In this document: positions 17,476-26,399 of the stretch, one piece after another
How the letters are laid out: every line of letters begins with the position of its first letter
Position numbering within the stretch: the stretch's first letter is position 1
From: Vallitalea sp.
GTDB taxonomy: Bacteria; Bacillota; Clostridia; Lachnospirales; Vallitaleaceae
DNA length: 64,000 nucleotides
Direction: 5' to 3'
Assembly (NCBI RefSeq): GCF_025211055.1
Contig: NZ_JAOARO010000051.1
Location: 1-64,000 of the forward strand
Program-made: the position numbers and the translations under genes
Notes under the pieces: model-generated
Told to the model about the DNA's origin: nothing
Seen by the model: only the letters and a program-made list of their open reading frames with translations
Databases searched by the model: none

Positions 17476-18948
17476 ATGAATACTATCAAAAATATTATTT
17501 CGTTAGATTGTGGTAATTCTTCTTATAGAGTTGTTCTTGGTAAATACGACGGTAATAAAATTACAACTGAAGTTATTACACAAGAGTCCAATGGTATGAA
17601 CAAAGTACAGGATTATTATTATTGGGATTTACATAAGATATTTGATTTTTTTATAAAAAGTTTAAAAGAAGTACTTAAAAAAGTAAATAAAATAGATTCT
17701 ATTGGTGTTTGTACTTGGGGTGTGGATTTTGCGTTATATGATAAAGATAAAAATATGCTAAGTAATCCATTAAGTTATAGAAATACAATCGGTGAAAAAT
17801 CATTGAACAATCTTTCACAAGATGAAAAGAATAAAATGTTTTATGACACTGGTATATTATGTGACAAAATTAATTCTGTATTCATGCTTAATGGAATAAA
17901 AGAAAAAATGCCACATATTTTTGAAAAAGCAGATAAACTGCTTATGATACCCGATATTCTTAATTATATGTTGACAGGAGTAATGATAAATGAACCTAGC
18001 GAGTTAAGTACAACACAATTGTTAAGTTCTATAACAAAAGATATCAGCCAAGAAGTATGTAACAAATTCAGTATCCCAAAAGAGTTGTTTAGTGAAATAG
18101 GTGTACATGGTTATACTATAGGTAATTTACTTCCTTCAATAAAGGATAAAATAGGTATTGATTATGATATTCCAGTTATTCTTGTACCTTCTCATGACAC
18201 AGCTTCAGCGGTTGTTGCAATACCGTCAATGGAAGATAATTTTGCATTCATAAGTTCAGGTACTTGGTCATTAATAGGTGCAGAATTAGACCAACCGGTA
18301 GTAACAAAAGAAGTGTTAGAAAGTAACTTGACAAATGAATTAGGTGCATTCAATAAGATTACCATATTAAAGAATAGTGCTGGAATGTTCATTATTCAGA
18401 GAATAAAAAAAGAATATGATGAAATTACAAAAAGAGATAATTCGTGGGAAGAAATAAATAATATTGCAGATATGTACATTGGTGAAGTACCACTTATTAA
18501 TATTAATAATAACAGATTCTTTAATCCAGAGCATATGGGTAATGAAATACATAGTTATTTAATAGAAACAAATCAATATAAAGGTGAATTCAATTGGAGT
18601 ATTGTAATAAAAGCAGTTCAGGAATCAATGGCTTGTTGTTATGCTCAAACAATAAATAGTCTTGAAAAAGTAATAGGAAAAGAGTTCAAAGAGATATTTA
18701 TTGTAGGAGGAGGCTCCAAAAATATTGTAGTAAATGAATTGACTGCAAAAAGAACTGGTAAAAAAATTATTGCTTGTAGTAAAGAAAGTACATCTCTTGG
18801 TAATATTGTTGTTCAAATAAAGTATTTTGAAAAAGAAATAGCTCTAAAAGATATGAGACAGATTGTTGAAAAATCTATTGTTCTAGAAAAATATCAAGTT
18901 GAGATAGAAGATAACGGTATAGTGGATAGGTATTCAAGATTAGTATAA
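17476..18948 (+). CDS. FGGY-family carbohydrate kinase, rhamnulokinase-like
   Basis: A 490-residue FGGY kinase. The N-terminal ATPase-fold motif is SLDCGNSSYRVVLG; the middle contains SHDTASAVVAIP with the probable catalytic aspartate and ISSGTWSLIGAE, typical of the rhamnulokinase branch; IVGGGSKN lies near the end. It would phosphorylate a ketose (rhamnulose, fuculose or a relative) at C1 for cleavage by the class II aldolase encoded next. GGGAGG precedes the ATG. No isomerase is encoded in the operon, so the exact sugar remains open. Confidence 0.85.
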   Translation: MNTIKNIISLDCGNSSYRVVLGKYDGNKITTEVITQESNGMNKVQDYYYWDLHKIFDFFIKSLKEVLKKVNKIDSIGVCTWGVDFALYDKDKNMLSNPLSYRNTIGEKSLNNLSQDEKNKMFYDTGILCDKINSVFMLNGIKEKMPHIFEKADKLLMIPDILNYMLTGVMINEPSELSTTQLLSSITKDISQEVCNKFSIPKELFSEIGVHGYTIGNLLPSIKDKIGIDYDIPVILVPSHDTASAVVAIPSMEDNFAFISSGTWSLIGAELDQPVVTKEVLESNLTNELGAFNKITILKNSAGMFIIQRIKKEYDEITKRDNSWEEINNIADMYIGEVPLININNNRFFNPEHMGNEIHSYLIETNQYKGEFNWSIVIKAVQESMACCYAQTINSLEKVIGKEFKEIFIVGGGSKNIVVNELTAKRTGKKIIACSKESTSLGNIVVQIKYFEKEIALKDMRQIVEKSIVLEKYQVEIEDNGIVDRYSRLV

Positions 18949-19004
18949 CATTGTTAACAAAAAACTTTTTAATATAAAAAGCAATTAAAATAATAGGTGA
19001 AAGG

Positions 19005-19661
19005 ATGAAAGAAATGGACTATAAAAAACTAATTATCGAATCCGGGAAAAAATTAATTGATTCGGGATTTACAATTGAAACTTGGGGGAATATAAGTGCT
19101 AAAGATGAAGAAACAGGACTTGTTTATGTAACACCAAGTGGAATGGATTATTGTAATTGTACTACAGATGATGTTGTTGTGTGTAATCTTGATGGTGAGA
19201 TTGTTGAAGGACATAGAAAGCCAACAATAGAGACAGAATTACATCTTAGCGTTTACATAAATAGACCAGAAGTAAAAGCTATTGTACATACACATCCAAT
19301 ATATTCAACTGTATTTTCTTGTATAGGAGAAGGTATACCATTGTTAATTGATGAGGCAGCACAAGCATTAGGAGCACCAATTAAAACTGCTAATTATGCT
19401 TTGCCTGGTTCTAAAGAACTTGCAGAAGAATGTATAAAAGCTCTAGGCAAAGAAGCGAATGCTTGTTTACTTCAATCTCATGGAGCAGTATGCATAGGTG
19501 AAAATATGGAAGCTGCTTTCAAAGTTGCAAATGTTTTAGAAGTAACTGCACAAATATATCAGATGATAAGATCAATTGGAAAAGATTTTATGCCTTTGTC
19601 AGAAGATAATATTAAGGCAATGGCACAATTTGCAAAATATAAATATGGACAAGGTAAATAA
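19005..19661 (+). CDS. Class II aldolase, L-fuculose-phosphate aldolase-like
   Basis: A 218-residue zinc aldolase of the AraD/FucA family. Zinc ligands are His95 and His97 (VHTHPIYS) and His159 (QSHGA), with Glu76/Glu78 in PTIETELH as the usual acidic residue; GNISAKD is the family phosphate-binding motif near the N-terminus. The expected reaction splits a deoxyketose-1-phosphate into dihydroxyacetone phosphate and lactaldehyde. It ends the operon and a strong terminator follows. ATG 19014 is a possible alternative start; both are near GGTGAAAGG. Confidence 0.88.
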   Translation: MKEMDYKKLIIESGKKLIDSGFTIETWGNISAKDEETGLVYVTPSGMDYCNCTTDDVVVCNLDGEIVEGHRKPTIETELHLSVYINRPEVKAIVHTHPIYSTVFSCIGEGIPLLIDEAAQALGAPIKTANYALPGSKELAEECIKALGKEANACLLQSHGAVCIGENMEAAFKVANVLEVTAQIYQMIRSIGKDFMPLSEDNIKAMAQFAKYKYGQGK

Positions 19662-19681
19662 AACAAAAAACTAATGAACTA

Positions 19682-19716
19682 ACTGATGAACTTAATTGGG
19701 TTCATCAGTTTTTTTA
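19682..19716 (+). terminator. Terminator of the glycyl radical enzyme operon
   Basis: Perfect 10-bp stem ACTGATGAAC (19682-19691) / GTTCATCAGT (19700-19709), then T7. Confidence 0.9.
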
Positions 19717-19803
19717 AAGGTATTCTTATAAAATAAGATGATATTTATAGAAAAACTAAACAAATAATAACATCGAACATTAGTGTTTAAATTAAAAAAT
19801 ATG

Positions 19804-19832
19804 TTCACTTTTATCTTGATAGATGTTATAAT
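19804..19832 (+). promoter_or_regulatory. Promoter of hpt
   Basis: TTCACT (19804-19809) and TATAAT (19827-19832) with a 17-base spacer, about 35 bases before the hpt start. Confidence 0.6.
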
Positions 19833-19867
19833 GTCTTTGACCCAGATTGAGAAAGAGAGGAAAAATC

Positions 19868-20404
19868 ATGTTAAACGATGTAAAAGAAGTACTTGTATCA
19901 GAAGAAAATTTAGACAAGAAAGTTACTGAACTTGCTGATAAAATTACTAAGGATTTTACTGGAAAGAACTTAGTTGTAATAGGTGTATTGAAGGGAGCTA
20001 ATGTATTTGTTGCAGATTTAATTAGAAAGATTAACATTCCCATGGCATTAGACTTTATGGCAATATCTAGTTATGGAAGTTCTACAGTAAGCTCTGGTGT
20101 AGTTAAGATATTAAAAGACTTAGATGAAGATATTGAAGGCAGACATGTTTTAGTAGTAGAGGATATAATTGATACAGGACTTACATTAAGTTATTTAACT
20201 GAAAATCTAAAATCAAGAGGTGCCAAAAGCATAGATATCTGTACTTTATTAGATAAACCAGATAGAAGGAAGACTCATATTGATGTAAAATATAAAGGGT
20301 TTGATATACCAGATGAATTTGTAGTTGGATATGGTATTGATTTTAATGAAAAATATAGGAATCTACCTTTTGTAGGAATTTTAAAAAGAGAAGCATATGA
20401 ATAA
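19868..20404 (+). CDS. hpt: Hypoxanthine phosphoribosyltransferase
   Basis: A 178-residue purine salvage enzyme converting hypoxanthine or guanine and PRPP to IMP or GMP. The PRPP-binding motif is VLVVEDIIDTGLTL and the region SYGSSTVSSG is the flexible loop of HPRTs. GAGAGG at 19855-19860 and the usual start MLNDVKEVL fix ATG 19868. Length matches the family. It has its own promoter and terminator. Confidence 0.95.
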   Translation: MLNDVKEVLVSEENLDKKVTELADKITKDFTGKNLVVIGVLKGANVFVADLIRKINIPMALDFMAISSYGSSTVSSGVVKILKDLDEDIEGRHVLVVEDIIDTGLTLSYLTENLKSRGAKSIDICTLLDKPDRRKTHIDVKYKGFDIPDEFVVGYGIDFNEKYRNLPFVGILKREAYE

Positions 20405-20412
20405 GAACAAAG

Positions 20413-20440
20413 AGACTATCAAATTCGATGGTCTTTTTTT
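20413..20440 (+). terminator. Terminator after hpt
   Basis: AGACTATC (20413-20420) pairs with GATGGTCT (20427-20434, one G-U pair) followed by T6. Confidence 0.85.
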
Positions 20441-20560
20441 ATTAAGGAATTAAGTTATACAAAAAATATATATAATAATAACAATTCTCTATAGATAAAT
20501 TGTTTTATTTAATTTATAATGAGGATATAAAAGATAATATATTGTGAAAGGAGTAAAATA

Positions 20561-22348
20561 ATGAGTACACATTGGGATTTGACATCTCTATATACATCCT
20601 TTGATGATCCTAAGATGGATAAGGACCTACAAGATGTAAAAGACGAGATACAATCATTAAAAAAATGGTTTGATAAAGATTTAAATGATAATAAACTAAA
20701 TGATACTGATAAAATAACATATATACTTAGACAAATGACATCCATAGATTATAAAATGGATAGATATGCTGCTTATGCACGTCTGCAATCTGCTACAGAT
20801 ACAACTAACCAGACAGCATTGGAAAAACTCAATACTATAGAAGCATTATATCCAGATTATACACAATTAGAAGTGATGTTTGGAGATTATATAAGTAAAA
20901 TAGTTGAATTTGATAAGATAATATCTTCTTCTTCATATCTACAAGAACATAAATACATATTGCAAGAAATGGTAGAAATCAATAAACATAGCTTAGATAG
21001 TGATACAGAGAGTATTATTGCAAGAATGAAGAATACAGGTTCCTCAGCTTGGACTAAGCTGCATCAGCAGTTACTATCTACACTGCAAGTTGAACTACCA
21101 GCTAAATATGGTTTGGAAGAAGAAATTAAGCCTATTAGTGCTGTAAGAAACATGGCTTATTCACAAGATGAGAATGTACGTAAACGTGCCTATGAGAGTG
21201 AGTTAGAAGCTTATAAGAAGATTACTCTTCCTATGTCAGCGTGTCTTAATGGTATCAAAGGTGAGGCTATTACACAAACAGAACTTAGAGGTTTTTCATC
21301 ACCATTGGATATGACACTATTCTATTCTAGGATGGATAATAAGATATTGGATGCTTTATTAAAAGCTATAGAAGAAGGGTTACCTATTGTTCGTAAATAT
21401 CTTAAGAAAAAAGCTCAAGTCTTAGGATACGATAACGGACTTCCATGGTATGAGTTGTATGCACCATTAGGAAAAGAGGTTTCCAAGATTACATATGAAG
21501 AAGCAAAACATATTGTCTATGACAATTTTAGATCCTTTAATCCTAATCTTGCTGATTTTGCTCAGATGGCATTTGATAAGAACTGGATTGATGTGGAGCC
21601 AAGAGCTGGTAAAAGAGGAGGAGCATTTTGTTCTAATCTTCCAATAGGGGAGAGTAGAGTATTACTAAACTTTGATGGTGCTCTTACTAATGTTATTACT
21701 CTTGCTCATGAACTTGGACACGGTTATCATGGACATTGTTTGAAAGATGAAGAGTTATTAAATAGAAGTTATACTATGCCAATAGCTGAAACAGCATCAA
21801 CTTTCTGTGAAACAATCATCATAAAATCTGCATTAGCCAGTTGGGATGATAAGAAACGATTTGAAATACTTAATGATCAGGTTATAAGATATGTTGGTAT
21901 TATTATGGATATCTATAGTAGATTCGTATTTGAAAAAGCATTATTTGAAAAACGAAAAAACGCTACATTATCAGTTGGACAAATATGTGACCTTATGGCT
22001 GATGCTCAGGAAAAAGCATATGGTGATGCTTTAGACTATAGGTTTAATCACCCATATATGTGGGTAAATAAAGTTCATTATTATTATGCTAGCAGGAACT
22101 ACTATAACTTCCCTTATGCATTTGGACTATTATTGGCAAAAGGATTATATGCTATGTATGAGAATGAAGGAGACAGTTTCTTATCAAAATATGATACATT
22201 GCTTAGAGAAACGGGCAAAAATTCGATCTATGGTATAGGTCAGAGTGTTGGAATTGACTTAACTAATGTCCGATTCTTCAGAGGCGGACTGGGAATGATA
22301 GAAGACGATATTAATATGTTGGTAGATTTAATTGATAGAAATGATTAG
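20561..22348 (+). CDS. pepF: Oligoendopeptidase F (M3 metallopeptidase)
   Basis: A 595-residue cytosolic zinc peptidase that cleaves oligopeptides. The HExxH motif is at residues 383-387 (AHELGHGYHGH) and the third zinc ligand is expected in the following IAETASTFCE segment. The C-terminal YNFPYAFGLLLAKGLY is typical of PepF. There is no signal peptide. GAAAGGAG precedes the ATG. It is monocistronic, with a hairpin just after the stop. Confidence 0.95.
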   Translation: MSTHWDLTSLYTSFDDPKMDKDLQDVKDEIQSLKKWFDKDLNDNKLNDTDKITYILRQMTSIDYKMDRYAAYARLQSATDTTNQTALEKLNTIEALYPDYTQLEVMFGDYISKIVEFDKIISSSSYLQEHKYILQEMVEINKHSLDSDTESIIARMKNTGSSAWTKLHQQLLSTLQVELPAKYGLEEEIKPISAVRNMAYSQDENVRKRAYESELEAYKKITLPMSACLNGIKGEAITQTELRGFSSPLDMTLFYSRMDNKILDALLKAIEEGLPIVRKYLKKKAQVLGYDNGLPWYELYAPLGKEVSKITYEEAKHIVYDNFRSFNPNLADFAQMAFDKNWIDVEPRAGKRGGAFCSNLPIGESRVLLNFDGALTNVITLAHELGHGYHGHCLKDEELLNRSYTMPIAETASTFCETIIIKSALASWDDKKRFEILNDQVIRYVGIIMDIYSRFVFEKALFEKRKNATLSVGQICDLMADAQEKAYGDALDYRFNHPYMWVNKVHYYYASRNYYNFPYAFGLLLAKGLYAMYENEGDSFLSKYDTLLRETGKNSIYGIGQSVGIDLTNVRFFRGGLGMIEDDINMLVDLIDRND

Positions 22349-22354
22349 ATAATA

Positions 22355-22388
22355 TGGCTAGTCTTAATAATATAATTAGGACTAGCCA
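22355..22388 (+). terminator. Hairpin after pepF
   Basis: TGGCTAGTCTTAAT (22355-22368) pairs perfectly with ATTAGGACTAGCCA apart from a G-U pair, followed by AAATTTT. The T tract is short. Confidence 0.6.
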
Positions 22389-22528
22389 AAATTTTAATAT
22401 AATTATAGGTAATTATAATATATTGAATGATGTTGGTAAGAACCATATAACACTTTTTATTTTGTACAGCGTTATTGATTTATAGACGTTTTATTTGTGA
22501 GGTGAGATAGTAGATATGTTGACTATGA

Positions 22529-23035
22529 TTATTTTAGGAGTTGGCTGTGTCTTCTTTTGAATTTTCGGGGTTCGTAAGATGTTATAAAGGCTTCGGGTTC
22601 ATATGTTTTTACTAATTTCCATAATTCGTCTTCCAGATGTCTGTCTATGAGGATTTCTAATTTGTAGCGTTTGCATTCTTTTCCTATACCTTCGAAGATG
22701 GTGACTCTGAATCCTTGTTCTCGGAGTTTGTCAATGAATAGTTGGTTTTCGTGTTTTAAGCTTATATTGTAGGTGATATGTCCGATTGCCAGTTTTTTTT
22801 CTATTAGGTTACCGATGTATATTCCCACGCCAAAACTAAGAGCATAAATGAACATGGTTAAAAATGTTTGATTACCGCTGATAACAAGGGATAGACCAAA
22901 GATATATACTGCGGCTTCAAAAAAACCAAATGCTGAGGCTATAAAACTATTATGTTTGACCATAAAAATAGTTCTCATAGTAAGTAGGGGAACGTATAGT
23001 AGTTGTAAAATAATAATAAATATAATTGTTTTCAT
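22529..23035 (-). CDS. DUF2179 membrane protein (UPF0316-like)
   Basis: A 168-residue protein with an N-terminal membrane part of about three helices (residues 1-80) and a cytoplasmic DUF2179-type domain (GFRVTIFEGIG, YKLEILIDRHLEDELWKLV). It fits the UPF0316 family, whose function is unknown; DUF2179 domains elsewhere resemble small ligand-binding or cyclic-nucleotide-linked domains. The gene stands alone and is convergent with pepF. No promoter stands out. Confidence 0.8.
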   Translation of the reverse strand: MKTIIFIIILQLLYVPLLTMRTIFMVKHNSFIASAFGFFEAAVYIFGLSLVISGNQTFLTMFIYALSFGVGIYIGNLIEKKLAIGHITYNISLKHENQLFIDKLREQGFRVTIFEGIGKECKRYKLEILIDRHLEDELWKLVKTYEPEAFITSYEPRKFKRRHSQLLK

Positions 23036-23135
23036 GAAATCTTCCTTAGGTATTATTAATAATATTATTTAATATGTGTAAATGGATTTTTTTTATTCTA
23101 AGTTCTTGACTAGATATTAATTAATAGATAACATT

Positions 23136-23312
23136 ATGAAAAATCTTGGATATAACATAAATATTATGAATGAATCAGGTGTCATCATTGCAAGTGGGAA
23201 CAAAAAACATAATAAGCAAGACATATCATCTTATGTGACCATTAAATATTTGTACCCAAGAAACAAAATTTATGTGCTTTTTTATAATGGGTGCATAAAG
23301 AATAATTGGTAA
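23136..23312 (+). pseudogene. Remnant of a CdaR-like sugar diacid regulator
   Basis: Codons from ATG 23136 read NLGYNINIMNESGVIIASGNKK, split here only for description; it resembles the start of the N-terminal sensory domain of CdaR/SdaR regulators (about 22 residues), after which the sequence loses all similarity and ends at TAA 23310-23312. CdaR regulators normally control glycerate kinase and GntP permease genes, and remnants of exactly those two follow, so this is probably the decayed regulator of the same locus. Confidence 0.55.
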
Positions 23313-23393
23313 AAATGTATTATAATATTAGAGAACGAATGATAGTTTTGTTAATTGTTTTAAAAAAATATAATTAAGTAAAGGAGGTGGGAA

Positions 23394-24532
23394 ATGGATA
23401 TTCTTATTGCTCCTGATTCATTTAAAGGTAGTTTGTCAGCAGAGAAATATTGTGAAATAGCAAAAAAGCGGTTACCAATATTTTTCCTAATGCCAATGTT
23501 GTTACATGTCCTATGGCAGATGGCGGTGAAGGTACAGTTGAAGCTCTAGTCTATAATACAAAAGGAAGTATATTATACGAAACAGTTACTGATCCTATCG
23601 GAAAGCCAGTAAAAGCTAAATACGGATTATTAGGTGACGATAAAACGGCAGTTATAGAAATGGCAAGTGCTTCAGGTTTACCACTGGTACCTGTAGACAA
23701 AAAGAATCCATTATACACAACTACTTATGGAACAGGAGAATTAGTAAAAAAAGTTATCGATAAAGGTTGTAATACAATAATATTAGGTATTGGCGGTAGT
23801 GCTACTAATGATGGCGGAGCAGGAATGATGGAAGCGCTAGGCTTCAAGCTATTGGACGAAAAAGGTAATATGATTCAAAGAGGTGCTATAGGTTTAAAAG
23901 ATTTACACCATATTGATACAAGTAATAAGGATAAGAGACTTGATGATGTTAATTTTCTTGTAGCTTGTGATGTTAATAATCCTTTGTGTGGACCTAATGG
24001 TGCAAGTTACATCTATGGACCTCAAAAAGGTGCAACTAAGGAGCAATTACCATTACTAGATGATGCATTGGCTAATTTTGCTTCAATTATTAAAAATGAT
24101 TTTGGTAAAGATGTGAAGGATATTGAAGGTTCTGGAGCAGCTGGAGGATTAGGTGCGGGACTTTTAGCTTTTTTTGATGCTATGTTAAAACCAGGATTTG
24201 AAATAATTAAGGATATAATCAATCTAGAAAAGTATTTCAGTGATTTCAAATTTGATTTAGTAATTACAGGTGAAGGTGAAATCAATTATCAAACTGTCAA
24301 TGGTAAATTACCTGTTGGTGTTGCAAAAACAGCAAAAAAATATGATGTACCAGTTATTGCTGTAGTAGGTTCAATTGGTAAGGATGCAGATAGAGTCTAT
24401 GAATATGGTATTGATTCTATTTTTACAATTATGGACGGACCAAATAATCTTTATTATGCAATGAAAAATGCAGATATATTATTATTTCAAGCAATAGAAA
24501 GAATCATGAAGGTAATAAAGGTATATAATTGA
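23394..24532 (+). pseudogene. Glycerate kinase, frameshifted near the 5' end
   Basis: GGAGGTGG precedes ATG 23394, which opens MDILIAPDSFKGSLSAEKY, the exact start of glycerate kinases. After about 25 codons, in the run of six A at 23462-23467, the frame shifts; adding one A restores AVTNIFPNANV and joins the long frame MADGGEGTVEAL that continues to 24532 with GIGGSATNDGGAGM and the rest of the enzyme. All later domains look intact, so the single missing base is the only lesion. It would make 2- or 3-phosphoglycerate from glycerate if translated. A sequencing error or slippage is possible, but the flanking regulator and permease are also broken. Confidence 0.85.
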
Positions 24533-24638
24533 TTATTCAAACTAACAGCTTTATTTTATTTGTATATATAAGTGTAGAATAATGACTATAATTGTTTATT
24601 ATCTAAATAAAAATATATTAATATTAGGAGGGTTTTGA

Positions 24639-24923
24639 ATGGTTCAAGGACCAGTATTAATTCTAATCTTACTACTAGGTATTGCTTTTATTGTATTAGC
24701 TACATCTAAAATTAAAATCACCCCTTTATCGCATTATTAATTACTTCTTATGGGATTGCTTTAGCAGCAGGAATGCCGGTATTGGAAAAAATCTGGAGCT
24801 GCTATAACTATGGCAGATACAGTTCTAAAAGTGGTTGGTGAAAAACGACCTGGACTTGCAAAAAGAACAAAATCATCATCAGTCATGATGACTCTTGGAA
24901 GTATATTAACAGTTATGGAATAA
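24639..24923 (+). pseudogene. Degraded GntP-family permease
   Basis: ATG 24639 has TAGGAGGG upstream and begins like a GntP-family gluconate/glycerate:H+ symporter (VLILILLLGIAFIVLATSKIK). One base is missing near 24718; the next frame continues HPFIALLITSYGIALAAGMP. After another break and a large internal deletion comes SGAAITMADTVLKVVGEKRPG, then a scrambled end at TAA 24921-24923. Only about 95 of roughly 440 codons remain. GntP permeases commonly follow glycerate kinase. Confidence 0.75.
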
Positions 24924-25025
24924 TAATGCATAAATTCCTCTCAAAATCTTGACAAATATAATCCATCCATTAATATATATATTGTTACAATGTATACAGT
25001 AAAATGACAGTATTTTAATTAGTGG

Positions 25026-25784
25026 GTGAGAAAACTGAAAGATTATGCAGCAACAAGACAGTATAATGAGATACGCAACAAAGACGTAACGGATAATGAA
25101 TTTTATAGTGGGTTGAAAAAGGGAATGCCTATAGCGTTAGGTTATATACCTGTTTCATTTACATTTGGATTGATGGCAGTAACTGGTGGAATACCTATAT
25201 GGCTGACTATTTTTATATCCTTATCAAATCTTACTTCAGCTGGACAATTTGCTGGAACTGGATTAATAATAGCAGGAGCATCATATTTGGAAATCGGAGT
25301 GACAACATTAGTTATAAATATACGTTATATGCTCATGTCATTAGCTCTATCTCAAAAGCTCAAAAAACCTATGAGTGTTTTCAGAAGGTATTTAATAGCA
25401 TTTGGAATTACAGATGAAACATTTACTTTAGCAGCTATGGAAGATGGAGAAATTTCTTTTCTCTATATGTTAGGTCTGATTACAGGTCCTTTTTTGGGAT
25501 GGGGACTAGGAACGGCATTAGGAGCTTTATCATGTTCTGTATTATCAGAAAATGTTCAAAACTCTATGGGGATAGCACTATATGCTATGTTTATTGCATT
25601 AATAGTCCCTGCTTCCCAAAAATCCAAGTCAGCTTTGAAAGTAGTTGTTATAGCTGTAGTAATTAATTGTGTCTTGACATGGCTTCCTGTATTTAATCAT
25701 ATATCATCAGGTTGGAGAATAATTATAGCAACTATAATCGCATCATCTTTTGGTGCTCTTTTGTTTCCTAAGGAGGATGATTAG
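25026..25784 (+). CDS. azlC: AzlC-family branched-chain amino acid exporter, large subunit
   Basis: A 252-residue polytopic membrane protein with the AzlC signature (GMPIALGYIPVSFTFGLMAV, NLTSAGQFAG, INIRYMLMSLAL, FGITDETF). With AzlD it exports branched-chain amino acids or analogues. The GTG start at 25026 has a poor ribosome-binding site and the cytosolic N-terminal 30 residues are unusually long, so the true start could be slightly different. The stop codon touches the azlD ATG. It follows the decayed glycerate locus and is intact. Confidence 0.9.
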   Translation: MRKLKDYAATRQYNEIRNKDVTDNEFYSGLKKGMPIALGYIPVSFTFGLMAVTGGIPIWLTIFISLSNLTSAGQFAGTGLIIAGASYLEIGVTTLVINIRYMLMSLALSQKLKKPMSVFRRYLIAFGITDETFTLAAMEDGEISFLYMLGLITGPFLGWGLGTALGALSCSVLSENVQNSMGIALYAMFIALIVPASQKSKSALKVVVIAVVINCVLTWLPVFNHISSGWRIIIATIIASSFGALLFPKEDD

Positions 25785-26093
25785 ATGACGGTTACCAAAC
25801 AATTCATAGCAGTAATAGTTATGGCTTTTGTTACATACATACCAAGGGTAGCACCTTTAGTGATTTTTAAACATAAGATAAAATCTAGATTCATTCGATC
25901 TTTTTTAAGTTATGTGCCGTATGCAGTATTGGGAGCTATGACATTTCCAAGCATTCTGTACTCAACACAACATTTGTATTCTGCCATTGCAGGATTAATA
26001 ATAGCGTTGGTAGTAGCTTATTTTGATAAAAGTTTAATAAAAGTAGCAGTTAGTGCAATACTAACGGTATATATATTTGAATTACTTATCTAA
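25785..26093 (+). CDS. azlD: AzlD-family small subunit of branched-chain amino acid exporter
   Basis: A 102-residue membrane protein with about four helices and the AzlD pattern (VTYIPRVAPLVIF, RSFLSYVPYAVLGAMTFP). It starts directly after the azlC stop and AAGGAGG lies within the azlC end. The two proteins act together as an exporter. A strong terminator follows. Confidence 0.9.
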   Translation: MTVTKQFIAVIVMAFVTYIPRVAPLVIFKHKIKSRFIRSFLSYVPYAVLGAMTFPSILYSTQHLYSAIAGLIIALVVAYFDKSLIKVAVSAILTVYIFELLI

Positions 26094-26144
26094 TGTAAGT
26101 AAATTGAAGATAAAATTATAACTACAAGTATGTATGTTTAATTA

Positions 26145-26177
26145 AAAAAAATCACTGATAATTTTCAGTGATTTTTT
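26145..26177 (+). terminator. Terminator after azlCD
   Basis: Perfect stem AAAAAATCACTGA (26145-26157) / TCAGTGATTTTTT (26165-26177); A and T tracts make it potentially bidirectional. Confidence 0.9.
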
Positions 26178-26250
26178 GATGTCTGAGAATATATATATAT
26201 TATAAGAATAAAATACTTTACTAAAATACAGAGATAAATTATTAAAAGGC

Positions 26251-26279
26251 TTGATTTTTTATTAAAATCGTGATAAAAT
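26251..26279 (+). promoter_or_regulatory. Promoter of asd
   Basis: TTGATT (26251-26256) and TAAAAT (26274-26279) with 17 bases between. The 306-base gap between azlD and asd contains only this and the preceding terminator; I saw no riboswitch. Confidence 0.5.
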
Positions 26280-26399
26280 CTACGCATAGTAAAAACAAAT
26301 GTTTACACCAGAAAGACAAATGATTATTTATGTTTATTTATTATATAAGATATATTTAATTAATTCAATAAAAACATTAAAAAAGTGAGGTATAAAAAT

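Noticed and set aside
25199-25417. Second plus-strand frame inside azlC
   Set aside because: It is an overlapping frame of the real azlC and has no family features.
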